A stretch of 64,000 bases of DNA from Anarhynchus alexandrinus (lineage: Eukaryota; Chordata; Aves; Charadriiformes; Charadriidae), in assembly GCA_008711295.1 (NCBI GenBank), contig VUYV01000003.1, positions 6,076,147 to 6,140,146 of the forward strand, in the 5' to 3' direction. The position numbers and the translations under genes are program-made. The notes under the pieces were generated by a model, which worked only from the letters and a program-made list of their open reading frames with translations, was not told where the DNA came from and made no database searches. Below, piece by piece: positions 47,201 to 58,740 of this stretch (position 1 is its first letter; each line of letters opens with the position of its first letter).

Positions 47201-50200
47201 GCTGTATCTTAATGAGTGCAAGCAGAGCACCCTTACTCTGCTACTTGTACGGTTCTCAAAGGAGAGCTGGCCTGTTCTCCTGAGTGTGAAACCCGCTAAG
47301 ATGGGTCATAGAGGGAGGAAGGGGAGTTGATCCCTGAATGCCTTGAAGACTGGAGCGTGTTTAATTGCCTGAAGGGATATGGGACTCACGATGGGATGCA
47401 GAAGGAAAGGCTATTTTGGGGTTGTGTAATAAATATTGTAGAATGTTTGATGGGGATTGTGGGACTGAGAGACTTAATATGAGATGTTTAGAGAAGGACC
47501 AAAGGTGGAGAAAGGGAGGAATCGGGGTGAATTGGGGGAACAAGCATGGGACAGTGGAGAGAAAAGAGGAGGCAGAGTAGGGAGGAGAAAGGAGTTCAGT
47601 GTAAACAGGCCTTTGGTGAATAAGTTTGCCTGGATAAGCTCTGCATCTGATCACTAGTCTGTCATATCTGCATGTTAAATGCTATTCCCGTTTTTCTCAG
47701 TGAGAGTCCTGTCTGTTGTTTGTGTTTGTGTGTTGAGGTCTAAGTGCCAGTAACTGGAAAGAGTGTGAATGTTTCCCTAGGGGTCTACGGTGCTGCATGC
47801 ATGTGTTACTTCACCAACTAATTTCAAACCAAACAAGCTGCTGAGTAGGATAAGAGGTCTGGCAGTGAGGTACTGGAGAGATGGTAGGTTTGGAGGCCAG
47901 ACAGTGGAGACACTAGCAGTCTGAGTCAGCTATTTGGTTGGCCAGGTGGTCTTTTCACTTTCTGGGGCAGACTGACAGTCAGCTTCTGAGAAGACCATAG
48001 GTCTGGGCCAACTATTGCAGGGTGAGGGAAGTGTGTACATAACAAGAGGAGGTATGACTACCAGCAAGAGCAGTGTGTCTGCAAAACCTTAAGGCTTCTA
48101 CCACCAGTCACTAGCAAGTGAGGAGACCAGAGCATCTGGGGCCAGCTACCAGATAAATTTAGTTTCTAAGGCGACCTACATATATATGTATATATAAAAA
48201 TTCAATTAGCAGCATCCATCCCGATCTGTAGAGGAAAAGCATGGTCGAGCATCTGTGCCATTTGGTTTTGAGTGCTGTGTGTTTTCAGTTCATGTTGATC
48301 TGTGGCTGATTGCATGCATGCGCATGCCTACTTGGGGGGATATATGTTCAGCTGCACAAATTGATGTTACTGCTACAATCTTTCCACTCAAAACAGACAG
48401 TAATGGCAATTATTAGTAGGAAAGAGTAACTGGAAATATGGCAGGGGAAACCCTGAGAAGTTATTAAATGTAGGTACATTAAATAGATAGTGAAGCTGTG
48501 TGCTGAAGGACAGTAAACCTCCTGATATTGGCTGTTTTTCCAAGACAGTAATACAACACTATCCACTGTAGAAGGGCTTCAGTTCAATTATAATGTTCAC
48601 AAAAAAGCTCTTTTTTTCTACTAATGCATTCTTTTTTCTCATGCTTTAGAAAATTCTCAATGATTCAACCAATTTAGAGAAGGGAATTTATCAGTGTAAA
48701 ACTTTGTCCTCTGGATAAATTTGGCCAGGGGAATTGTGTGCAAGGTCAGTGATTTTGAAAGTTTTTATTTCCTTGCTTAGTTACAACTTTTGCTTCAGGA
48801 AAGGTTATGTGCTCATCCTGACTTATGTGCAAACAGAGTCAGTCTTACATTCTAGCTCCTTTCAAGTGCTAGAACACCTCTGGATGTACAGTAATTTTGT
48901 GCCATGGCAAGGACACAAGTGGTATGGTAAATCTGTTTCCAAACCATTTCTACACTTTAAACTTGTGTTCGTGGTTAGTGAAAGCAACAGATGTTGAAAT
49001 TCCTTGAGCATGAAACTGAGCAAGTAGATGTGTGTTATTTTCAGATGTCCAAAATACTACTATAACATTAACCTATTTATTTGCATTTTTTTTCTGTTTT
49101 TATAGTTTTAGTTATATCTTCACTCAAAGTCTGTATCAAGTGAACTCCAGTCCAAGGAAGGTACCTGTCCTGTGAAGTAAAATTTGGTTTCAGTGAATGT
49201 TCATATTAACAGATGAGAACAGAAGCTAACAGAAGAACCTGTTCAATGTGGCCAACTGACATTAAAGCAATGCCTTACTTGAGCTTAGTTTTCCTTCTGT
49301 GTTAATGAAGCTCACATGAAAGAAAATTGGGTTGTATCAACAGTGAGTAGATTAGAAAGAGAAAACAAGTTTTTTATTTCCCTATTTTGTAACCTTTAAA
49401 GTTTCTAACTTACTGTGTTCTAGTGTACTGTTGAGCAGGAACTCTGAAGAACAAGGCATTGAAGTCCCAGAACTGAATGGCTACTGCCACTATTTCTTCT
49501 CAAACAAATAGCAAATACTTTTTTGAAGCGTTCTGAACTGTACCCACAGTCCTGCACAAAAAGCAATGCAGAAATGCTTTCTGATTTGCTTCAGATAACA
49601 GATGGTGTGAAAGAAGTCTGTCATACATAATATTCAGCTGCCAAATCTCTTCTTATAAAAGGATTGAATAAATATCCAGTGCAGATGATACTTTATGAAA
49701 CACATAATCTCCCCAAAATAGAAATTTTTTAGAGCTTTCCCTTTCCTGTAAGTATATAAATGTAAACAAAGTAAGAAAAAAGATTTAGACTCTGTTTTAT
49801 GGAGAGTGACAGTATGAGCTCTTTTTTTAAGCATTTTAAAATTTTTCTTTACATTGAGGGGAAAACATGATGCAGATTTAGATCCAACATTGGATTCTTT
49901 GAGTTCGATGTAGTTCCTTTCACTACTAACTACTTATTTTTCGATTGTATCTCACATAACATTAGTTGTTGGATTTGTGGGTGTTTTGTTTTGTTTAGGG
50001 TTTTATAGTTTTTGTTTGTTTTCAAATAGAAGGAGAATAATTTTGGCACAGATTGTTAATAGTAATTAGTCACCTAATTCTCTTTTGTCTTATTAGTTCA
50101 GAATTGTCATTCTGATTGCTGTGATCGAGGTCTGCTGTGGCGAGAATGATAGATCTGTATACTCCCAGCAAAACGCTTTCTTTGGAAGAGAGTCTGAAAT

Positions 50201-53200
50201 CTCAGCAGTTACCTAGTGTGTCACCCTCCGTTGCTTCCACCGTATCTGTCTCTTGAACAATAGTTAGGAGTTTTCCGCAAATAGTGTAATCAAAACTTCC
50301 AGGTTGTGGAGGCGTTTGTTTATTTATTTATTTTTATTTTTTAAACTTGGTAGATGGACTTTGCTCAAGTTACATACTTAGTATCGGGATTTTTTATTTT
50401 TTTTAATTTAATATTAAAACATAGGGACTAAGCAAATCCCAGGCTTTGTACTGCTGGTCTCAGGAAGAAAAACTCAGATCTTGAGATGTTTTCAAACTTG
50501 AGTCTGTGGCCAGAGTGAGTGTTGAATGCAGTCATAATATGCTTGACAAATCTTTAATATTTGACAATTAAAATGCCCTTTACCGTGTTTAGCACAGTGA
50601 GCATCCTGTCTGGTTGAGCAAGCTATGGTTTTATGGTGAAAAGACAAGTTTCAGTACTATTTAAGTACTCAATTAGCTTCAAGATCAACCAGTCTTATCT
50701 TTTTTTTTCCCCCCTAAGTTTCCTGGCATGGAATTATCTGAAGCCAAAGGACGGATCTTTCAGTTCTGTCTTAGTACTTTTACTCTTCTCTGAAGTGAAG
50801 ACTGCAAGTCTTTGAGATAGAATTTAATAGTTGCTGCTACTACCAGGTTTCAGTGATTTGTCTGAATCACCTGTTCTTATTCCTATCCAGATCACCAGGT
50901 TTATTCCAGTATATTATAGAATGGTGGACTTTTGTGCTTGTTTCTTGGCTAACTTAACTTTAGGACCATCTGTCTATATGGCTGAGCTTTGTGACGGCAA
51001 AACTCCTAATGTTGCAGCTAGCACTTCAGTCTTGTAGATACAAAAGGAAAAAGTATTTTTGTGTCAGGTTCTGAGTCATTAAGCTGAAAGACTTAATCAC
51101 ACTGAACAAGAAGCAGGAATACTCCTTTGATTTTAAATGAGGAACTGTTTGGTGACATTTGGAGACTGCTCTTTAATAATTATTCCACATCCACAGCTAA
51201 TCTGAAAGTCAGTTGGAGGCTCAAATGTCTAAAAATTAAGATTCCTCTTGTCCAGAAGTTAACTGTAACATTTTGAAAAATAAGAAAATCTTAAATACCG
51301 TACTTTCTCACATTTTGATGGAATATTTGTCACTGATATAAGCTTGTTTATTAAATCTACCTCGTGAATCACTGTGTGTCATTGGCAGTCCCGACAGGGC
51401 ATAATTGGCACTAAGGAAATAAACAAATACTTACAGCTAATAATAGCACTGCCAAAATCTGATCCTGCTTAACTGAGGATATCCAATGTGAGCACAGCTG
51501 GTTGCTGTAGATAGTACAGCACACATTCCAAAAAGCTACAGAAGCAAAAGGTGTGAAAAGCTTTTTACAGTTCTGGCTTGCATATTGTACAGAGAATAAC
51601 TGCAGGATGCGATTAGTGAAAACGAACTACCTATTCTTAAATGAGCAATCATTCTCCCACAAGAGTCAGAAAGCTGTATCACGGCATGTGATGCATTATC
51701 AGTTTGTCAAAACTCTTGTAGTGAAATTATCTTAATGTTCTTATTCTGTGGGGTTTTTTATACTTCTTGCTATGGTGTGTGCATTCAAATGTACTCTCTT
51801 GTGAGCTGGATGACAAAACACATCTTTTTCATTCTGGACTAAATTGTAGTGCTCTGGAAGCTTAAAACCATATTTTTGTGCCTACAGAAACCACATCTTA
51901 GACTGCCCCTTTAACTGAAGCCTCCTATAATTTTTCACTGCAAGTTTCTGCTTTACATAGATACAGGTAGTGGACAGGCTGGCTGTGTTGCTCCACGTTT
52001 GTCCCTTGAGTGTCCTCCCTCACAGTTTCGCAGAGTTCTGTATGCTTTATTTTCCTTTTCCAGATTTAAAAAGCCAGGTTTTGGTATTTTCAATAAGTTT
52101 CATTAGTACTTCCACTGAAGCCAGTGGAGATTCTCATTAAGTAAAATAGCTCTTCTGTAATGAAGGGCATTAAAACTTCACTCGGTGGGAGCAAAATTGA
52201 ACGATAGTACCCTCAAAAGTGGTAAGGTATTTTTGTGTGTATTTGGTGGTTTTTTAGAAAATGACAATGAAGCTCATGTTTATGTAAAAGGGAACACAGA
52301 CTATTAAAACCACTGATTTTTAAGTTCTATTTAAAATAATCTGAATCACTTTTTAATATTTTATTGACTAAAACTACTTTGAGTGAGGGAGGGCTGAGAA
52401 GTAGATATTTGCTGAATTCTTTTGAAGGATGGAGTAGGGAGAATGTACAGAGCTATTTAAATTATTCAAACTTCTAAATAAGATGCCAGCAATAATTCAG
52501 TCATAACTTCTTGATCAATAACTGGAAAGGAGGGAGAAAGTCTGTCCTTCATTTAATATTTTACATTTCATCTGCATAGATATTGGTAAAATAAAGTGGA
52601 AATAAAAACGGCATAGAAACCTTCATCTAATCAAAGTATGTTGCTGTCATTTTTTATTAAGATCACAGATTTCACTAGCACTTTGGAATTTGTAAAACTG
52701 GCAGAAAAAGTCCTTAAGCCTTAGTCATTTAGTGTGGGGGGGTTAGCATTAAGAAAACAATGTTTATAGATGGATTCAAGGAAAGTATGAATAAAAAAAG
52801 GATTATTTATGTGGATACTTATGAGAGAGCAAGGAAATGTGCAGTGTCCTATTACTTAAGAAAGCACATTATTCAGTCAACAGACAGAGGAAAAATAACT
52901 TTTAGAGTGTTTGCTCACAATTGCAGTAAAACCTTACCTTTTGAAAGGCTTTGCTCTGGCCAGCTTGGACTATGCAAGAACCTGAGATGTTGACTAGTTA
53001 GAATAATGCACACCTTATTTGTGCTCCTCAAGGCCTGACTTGGAAATTTTATTTTAGCCTGCCATCCCTTACTCTATTTCTTTGCTTTTAATGTTTTTGA
53101 GAGAAATAAAAACATGCCTGTGTTGTAGCTCTCCAGAAATGAAGTGCTGAGTGGTTTTTAAGCTTGGCAAGACTGCTGTAGATTTGAATGAGTGTGGTAT

Positions 53201-53342
53201 TCTTACAAAAAGGGAAAATAGATGAAAGTAATTTGAAGTCTTGGGACTTGCCACCGCTTCATACATGTGGTGATTTGTCCCACTGAGCTCCTAAATTAGA
53301 TACCTCAGTAGAAAGGATCCTCCAGAGAATGGTTTGCCTGGC
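41291..53342. other. Long stretch of unique AT-rich DNA
   Basis: About 12 kb without a recognised mobile element, RNA gene or exon. Visible simple sequence: TA run 41372-41399, poly-A 43806-43820, GT/CG alternation at 45801-45822, poly-T 46329-46341, alternating purine-pyrimidine gcatgcatgcgcatgcc near 48313, and (TTTA)n near 50316-50342. Open frames are short and scattered on both strands. Diverged exons or conserved non-coding elements could be missed by eye. Confidence 0.45.
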
Positions 53343-53627
53343 TGTGGTTGGTTGACACTGGTCAGCACTAAGATCCCACCCAGTCACTTGCTTCCTCCCT
53401 GTCAGCGGCATGGGGGAGGGAATTGGAAGGGCAAAAGCAAGAAAACTCAGGAGTTGAGATAATGACAGTTTAATGGGTGAAGTAAGGCTGTGTGTGCAAG
53501 CAAAGCAAAACAAGGAGTTTATTCACTGTTCTCCATCAGCAGGCAGATGTTCAGCCACTTCTTGGCAGGGCCTCAGCATGCGTAACGGTTATGTGGGCAG
53601 ACAAATGCTGTGACTGTATACATATAT

Positions 53628-54243
53628 GTTCCTGCCAATGTCACTCCAGTCTTCAAAAAGGGCAAGAATGAGGGCCAAGAAGACTACAGGCCAGTCAGCC
53701 TCACCTCCATCCCTGGAAAGCTGATGGAACAGCTCATTCTGGATGTCACCTCTAAGCATATGGAGGAAAAGGTTATCGGAGTGGCCAACATGGGTTCACC
53801 AAGGGGAAATCATGCTTGACCAATCTGATAGCCTTCTGTGATAAAATGACTGGCTGGGTGGACGAAGGGAGAGCAGTGGATGTTGTCTGCCTCGACTTCA
53901 GCAAGGCTTTTGACGCTGTCTCCCGTAACATCCTCATAGGCAAGCTTAGGAAGTGTGGGTTAGACAAGTGGACAGTGAGGTAGATTGAGAGCTGGCTGAA
54001 TGGCGGACCTCAGAGGGTTGTGATCAGTGGTGCAGTCTAGTTGGAGGATGGTAACTTGCAATGTTCCCCAGGGGTCAGTACTGGGTCCAGTCTTGTTCAT
54101 CATATTCATCAATGACCTGGATGAGGGGACAGAGTATACCCTCAGCAAGTTTGATGATGACACAAAACTGGGAGGAGTGGCTGACACTCCAGAAGGCTGA
54201 GCCGCCATACGGCAAGACCTGGACAGGGTGGAGAGCTGGGTAG
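53628..54243 (+). pseudogene. CR1 ORF2 reverse transcriptase palm fragment
   Basis: The first frame reads NVTPVFKKGKNEGQEDYRPV, SLTSIPGKLMEQLILDVTSK and HMEEK. A shifted frame then reads FTKGKSCLTNLIAFCDKMTG, WVDEGRAVDVVCLDFSKAFD and so on. The fingers and palm of the CR1 reverse transcriptase are recognisable, which copies CR1 RNA at the nicked target. The catalytic aspartate of motif A is kept, and both aspartates of motif C survive next to the A-to-D change. Stops at about 53982 and 54037 and frame changes make this a pseudogene. Confidence 0.88.
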
Positions 54244-54716
54244 AAAGGAACCTAATGAAATCCAACAGGGGCAAGTGTAGGGTACTGCATCTGGGGAGGA
54301 ATAACCCCATGCATCAGTACAAGTTAGGGGCTGACCTCCTGGGAAGCAACTCTGCTGAGAAGGACCTGGGAGTCCTGGTGGACAAGTTGACCATGATCCA
54401 GCAATGTGCCCTTGTGGTCATGAAGGCCAATGGTCTCCTGGGGTGTATTAGAAAGAATGTGGTCAGCAGGTGGAAGGAGGTCATCCTCCCCCTCTACTTT
54501 GCCCTGGTGAGGCCACATCTGGAATACTATGTCCTGTTCTGGACTCCCCAGTTCAAGAAGAAAAGGGAACTACTGGAGAGAGTCCAGCAGAGGGCTACAA
54601 AGATGATCAAGGGAATGGAGCATCTTTCTTATGATGAAAGGCTGAGAGACCTGAGTCTGTTTAGCCTGGAGAAGAGAAGAGTGAGAGGGTTTCTCATCAA
54701 TGCTTATAAATATTGA
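54228..54716 (+). pseudogene. CR1 ORF2 thumb and C-terminal fragment
   Basis: A 162-residue open frame reads [80 protein letters not shown] and [20 protein letters not shown], the standard order of the region after the CR1 palm. The final part of ORF2 continues in another frame at 54756-54950 ([20 protein letters not shown] and [20 protein letters not shown]). The codon before the start is mid-domain, so the methionine is not a start. Confidence 0.9.
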
Positions 54717-55334
54717 AAGGATGGGTGTCAAGAGGATGGGGCCAAACACTTTTCAGTGGTGCCCAGCAACAGGAGAAGGGGCAATGGGCACAAGCTGGAA
54801 CACAGCAAATTCCATCTCAACATGAGGAAAATCTTGTTTACTTTGAGGGTGAGAAAGCACTGGAACAGGCTGCTCAGGGAGGTTTTGGAGTCTCCTTCTC
54901 TGGAGATATTCAAAACCCACACGGATGCATTCCTGTGCAACCTGTTCTAGGTGAACCTGTTTTAGCAGTGTGGTCGGACTAGATCTTGGAAGGTCCTTTC
55001 CAACCCCTTCTGTTCTGTGATCTTCCTCCATTCCCTGAGATTTAATTGTTGAACACTATGTCATGTGGTATGGAAGTCATATAGTGTTCTTCAGTTTGGG
55101 TCAGCTGTCCTGGTTGTGTTCCCTGCCAACTCCTTCAGCACTTCCAGCCTACCTGCTGGGGAGGCATAGTGGGCAGGGGGAGTGGGAAATAACCCTTGAC
55201 ACTGTGCACACGCTGCTCAGCAGTAACCAAAACACTGGTGTGTTATCAATGCTGGTTTTGTCACATAATCCAAAACACGCCACCATACAGTCTGCTATGA
55301 AGAAAATGTATCTCCATCTCAGCCAGACCCAGTA

Positions 55335-56098
55335 CGTGGGCCGAAGATCAGAATGGTCTACCACTGCTAATTCATTCCTTATTTCTTGATCCGTTAATGC
55401 AGAGGGAGAGAAACTTCACGCAGATTCTGCAAAGTTCAGTAGTGTCTGAGAGGCAGGGTCTTCTCTCATATGTCATTGACATCAGTATTGGATGTCAAAA
55501 CAAATTCCCTGCCTGTTAACAAAGGAAGTAAACTTTGTATGACTGCTGCTTTGTATGTACAATAACTATTTTGAATAAATGTTTTCACATTTGATAAGCA
55601 GGAAAAGCGTTCTCACTCAGTGGACTCAATATACTCTTCCTGTAGGTGCACTGTGCTGTTGCATAAATCGGTGTATTTAGGGGAGATTCATTATGATCTT
55701 ATATGCTATTGAGCCATGGAGACAATACTCATATTCCATTTGAAGATAGCACTTTTTTTCCTGAACTTTTCATTGGTATTTTAGCAGATCTTTATTACAG
55801 AATTTGGAACAAAGAATTTGATGTAGGCAATTCTTTTCATGTTATGTTCCAATGGTGCAAATGTATTGAATCTGATGCAAGTCGATCATTAGTGCCTCAG
55901 TCTTATTTTGAACTTCCACAGACAGCCTGAATACACAAAAATGCACTTCAGATTTCTAAGTTTGATTCAAGGAAAACAAACCTAATAGTTGTGAGCCTGA
56001 CAGCACAGTAGGTGTACCTGCCCCATTAGCTTAATCTCCACACAAAACCTAAGGTTTAAAGAAGATATAATCATAAATGTGTAAGATACTCTTATAAG
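55335..56098. other. Unique DNA between LTRs, nothing recognised
   Basis: Short open frames without family resemblance. It separates two unrelated LTR insertions. Confidence 0.5.
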
Positions 56099-56605
56099 TG
56101 TATCGATACTGGAGCCTGTGGATATTCCCTGAAGGAACTGCAGCCTGTGGAGTGCCCACACTGGAGCAGGTTTATCCTGAAAGACTGCAGCCCATAGTAA
56201 GGCCACACACTGGATCACGGGAAAGGTGTGAGGAGAAAGGAGAGACAAAGAGGAGCTGTTATGGACTGACCGCAGCCCCCCATTCCCCATCCCCCTGTGC
56301 TGCTCTGGGGGAGGAGGTGGAGTTGTCAGGAATGAAGGACTGAAGTTGAGTCACGGAAGACAGGGGAGGTGGGGGTGGTGGTTTAGTTCTTGTCTTTGTT
56401 TTTCACTATCCAAACCTATTTCAATTGGCAATGAATTAATTTTCACCAGGTCAAGTCTGTTTCACTTGTGATAGTAATTGGTAAGTGATCTCATCTTTAT
56501 CCTGATCATGGGCTTTTTCATCTTCACCTCCGCATCGCCCCCTGCCCTACTATTCTGTAGGGCACTAAGAGAAATTGGTCTGGTGCTTCTTTCAAAACAT
56601 GTAGG
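56099..56605 (+). mobile_element. Avian LTR (type B), old copy
   Basis: The 5' half has repeated phrases around ctgtgga, gcccacactggagcaggttt and ttatggactgaccgcagccc, and the 3' half reads aggaatgaaggactgaagtt, then an AT-rich part with ggcaatgaattaatttt and tctgtttcacttgtgatag. The order matches 34446-34720 and 23.87-24.16 kb. Its 3' end has decayed: no clear cccaccaca terminus is found near 56600. Frames at 55982-56343 fall within it and are not considered genes. Confidence 0.8.
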
Positions 56606-56955
56606 ACTTAAATCCTGACCTACATCATCTGATGTGTTATGATAAATAGTAATTCAAAAGCTGGGTTCTTTGCCATAGAGCTTGATGTCAAACTTATGGC
56701 ATGGACAACTCTGTAGACTCAGACGCTGTCTTAAGTGAACAGACACAGTAAGTATTTTTGAGTCAATGCTGTACTTTGTGTCCAATTGGAATGTTGCTTG
56801 TTGCTGCTTGTGACGCTTGTCCTGCCCCCTGCAACCTCATCTTTTCTGCTGTTGAAGACTGCAATTATGTTTCATGTGCACAAATGCTGGCACACATATA
56901 CAGACATATTCTATGCATTCTGTTCTCGATGCTAAAGAAAACCCGTACTCCTACT
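56606..56955. other. Unique DNA, nothing recognised
   Basis: No repeat or gene recognised. Confidence 0.45.
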
Positions 56956-58740
56956 TAGTATCCAGACCTGACAATCTGTGTGATCCATCTCTAGATTCTC
57001 TTCAGTTAGTCAACTTTTCTATTGTACTGGGGGCCCAGAAACAAACAGTTGCAGATACAGTCTTGTAAGTCCTGAACAGAGGAGAATCGTGTTTCCCCTA
57101 ACCTGCTTTCCATGGTCTTGCTTATGCTGTCCTTTGTATGGTTAATCTTTGTTGCTGGATGAGGGACTGGGAGTTACAAATACGTGTTTGATGGGCCATT
57201 TGGAAAAGAAGTTTTCTGGAAAACTGCTTACTAGGTGATTTGTCCCCAGTTTATACTAATGTACGGGGTTATTATGATCCTAGGTGCACATCTCTGCCTT
57301 TGAACTTCATGAGGTTCTTCTTGGTCCATTTCTTCATTTTGAGTTCCTTCTGAAGAGCAGCTCTACCCTCCAGTCTATCAACTGCCCCCCTAATTGATTA
57401 CCATCTACAAACCCAGTGAGGGCTTATATTATCCCTTTGGCCAGGTCACTGACACAGGAATTAAACTATCTGTCCTATTGTTGACCCTGAGGAAAACCTG
57501 ATTTCCAGTTTGACTGAGTCACTGGCTGTATGTCCAGCAAGGCTTTCCTCTGCTTTGTAGGCCATCCATCCCGTCTGTATTTCCTTGCTATGGCTATGAA
57601 GCTGCTGTGGAACACTGCTTTGAAAGCCTTGCTGAAGTTTAGGTAAGCAACATTCACTGCTCTCTTCCCATGCACAGCATCAGGCCTGTCATCGTAGGTA
57701 GCAAGATAGCTAGGCAGGCACAGGGTTTGTGTTTGGTGAGTCTGTGCTGGATGTTTCCCATTGTCTCCTTACCCTTTCTATGCCTGGAAGTGGCTTGCCA
57801 GGAGGCTTTGCTTCATTTTCCTACTGGGAACTGAGGTGCATCTCACTGGTCTGTAGTTTGCTGGTGATTCTTCCTTCTCCTTTCTGAAGATAGGCAAGGC
57901 ACTTGTTTCTACTCATTGAGGATGATGATGTTGTGAACAGGGCAGCTTTTCAGACACGATATCAGCCAGCTGTGTCAGCATCCTCAGGTGTATCTTGGGC
58001 AGTACATACATGTCAGAGTTCTACTCTTCTATGGGATTAACCTGCCACTCTGAAGTTCTCCACTCCACTAGGTGTGGAGGTGGCAGAGCAGAGCTGGTCC
58101 ACAATGACTGAGGCAAGGAAGGCTCTGAGTGTCCACCTCTGCCTTTGTGTCCTCCACCACTGAGCTACCCACCCCGTTCTGCTGTAGGTCTGTGTTTTCT
58201 CTAGTCACCTTGGTGGCTCACATGCCTGAGGAAGCCGTTTTTGTTGCCAGCTGTGGCATTTGCCAATTTCAAGTTGAGTCAAGCTGTGGCCTTGTTGATT
58301 TCAACTTTGCAAGTCAGAACAGTGGTGCTGTGTTTCTTCCCTGGAGACCATCTCCAGGGCGTCTGTTTTGTGCTTGAGCACTGTTGCTAATTCCCATACA
58401 GCCTGTGAATTCATCCCGCAGTTTCCTGTTATCTTGCACCCTGGGGTAGGTCAGTTGCTGTGCTTTGAAGAGGCTGTTCTTGAAGGCTGACCAACTCCTC
58501 AGGGCCTCATTGTCCTTTGGGACAGCCCTGCATAGAATCCAATCTTCCAGTCCCTGAGCAGGCTGAAGCATGCTTTCTTGAAGCCAAGAGTCTGTCTGCT
58601 GCTGCTATCCCTCCTTGCTCCTCCCTGGGTATTAACCTGTACCAACCCCTGGTCCCTGCAGCCAGGGGGTGAGTAGCTTCTGGCTGTGGGCACTTCTTCT
58701 CTGCCACGTGGGTGCAGAACAGAGCACGTGGGTAGCACAG
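56956..58740 (-). mobile_element. Second very old long CR1-type LINE, minus strand
   Basis: On + the order matches the reverse of an avian CR1-type ORF2: a C-terminal region (actgggggcccagaaacaaac near 57027), tttgaacttcatgaggttct (57299), the palm (cttgctgaagtttaggtaag near 57629), gtgagtctgtgctgg with tatgcctggaagtggct (about 57738-57796), the reverse-transcriptase start and a linker region with aatgactgaggcaaggaagg (58103). Around 57475-57675 one minus-strand frame is open. Identity is low throughout, and edges are approximate. Same type and orientation as 38085-40510, but an independent, shorter copy. Confidence 0.75.
57475..57675 (-). pseudogene. CR1 ORF2 palm fragment with lost catalytic aspartate
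   Basis: The 66-residue minus-strand frame reads GKRAVNVAYLNFSKAFKAVF early on and ends near GFPQGQQ, matching the CR1 stretch between motif A and the PQG motif. Motif A, normally LDFSKAFD, is LNFSKAFK here, so the catalytic aspartate is asparagine. That alone would abolish polymerisation. The fragment is part of the old LINE at 56956-58740. Confidence 0.8.

Larger units (their letters stand above)
53613..55022 (+). mobile_element. CR1 LINE, reverse transcriptase to 3' end, inside an LTR
   Basis: A 5'-truncated CR1 of about 1.4 kb covers ORF2 from the start of the reverse transcriptase to the 3' tail (tccaaccccttctgttctgtg, ending near 55022). The palm motif A is preserved as LDFSKAFDAV (about 53892-53921). 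Motif C reads [10 protein letters not shown] (54147-54176) where CR1 usually has KFADDTKLGG. At least one frameshift (near 53790), an in-frame TAG at 53982-53984 in place of a tryptophan, a stop at about 54037 and later frameshifts inactivate it. The LTR around it is older. Confidence 0.93.
53343..55334 (-). mobile_element. Avian LTR (type A), minus strand, split by a CR1
   Basis: Left part 53343-53612 holds the R/U5-side half: gttgagataatgacagttta, and gcatgcgtaacggttatgtg near 53576. Right part, from about 55023 to 55334, holds the U3-side half: cactatgtcatgtggtatgg, tttgggtcagctgtcctgg, gctgctcagcagtaac and ctatgaagaaaat. The same order occurs unbroken at 1528-2095, apart from lineage differences. 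The CR1 between them is in + orientation. Total LTR length without the CR1 is about 580 bases, similar to the 5' copy of the window. No target duplication could be matched. Confidence 0.85.

Noticed and set aside
48311..48330. Alternating gcatgcatgcgcatgcc as a regulatory palindrome
   Set aside because: Short alternating purine-pyrimidine sequence is common, and no supporting context is present.
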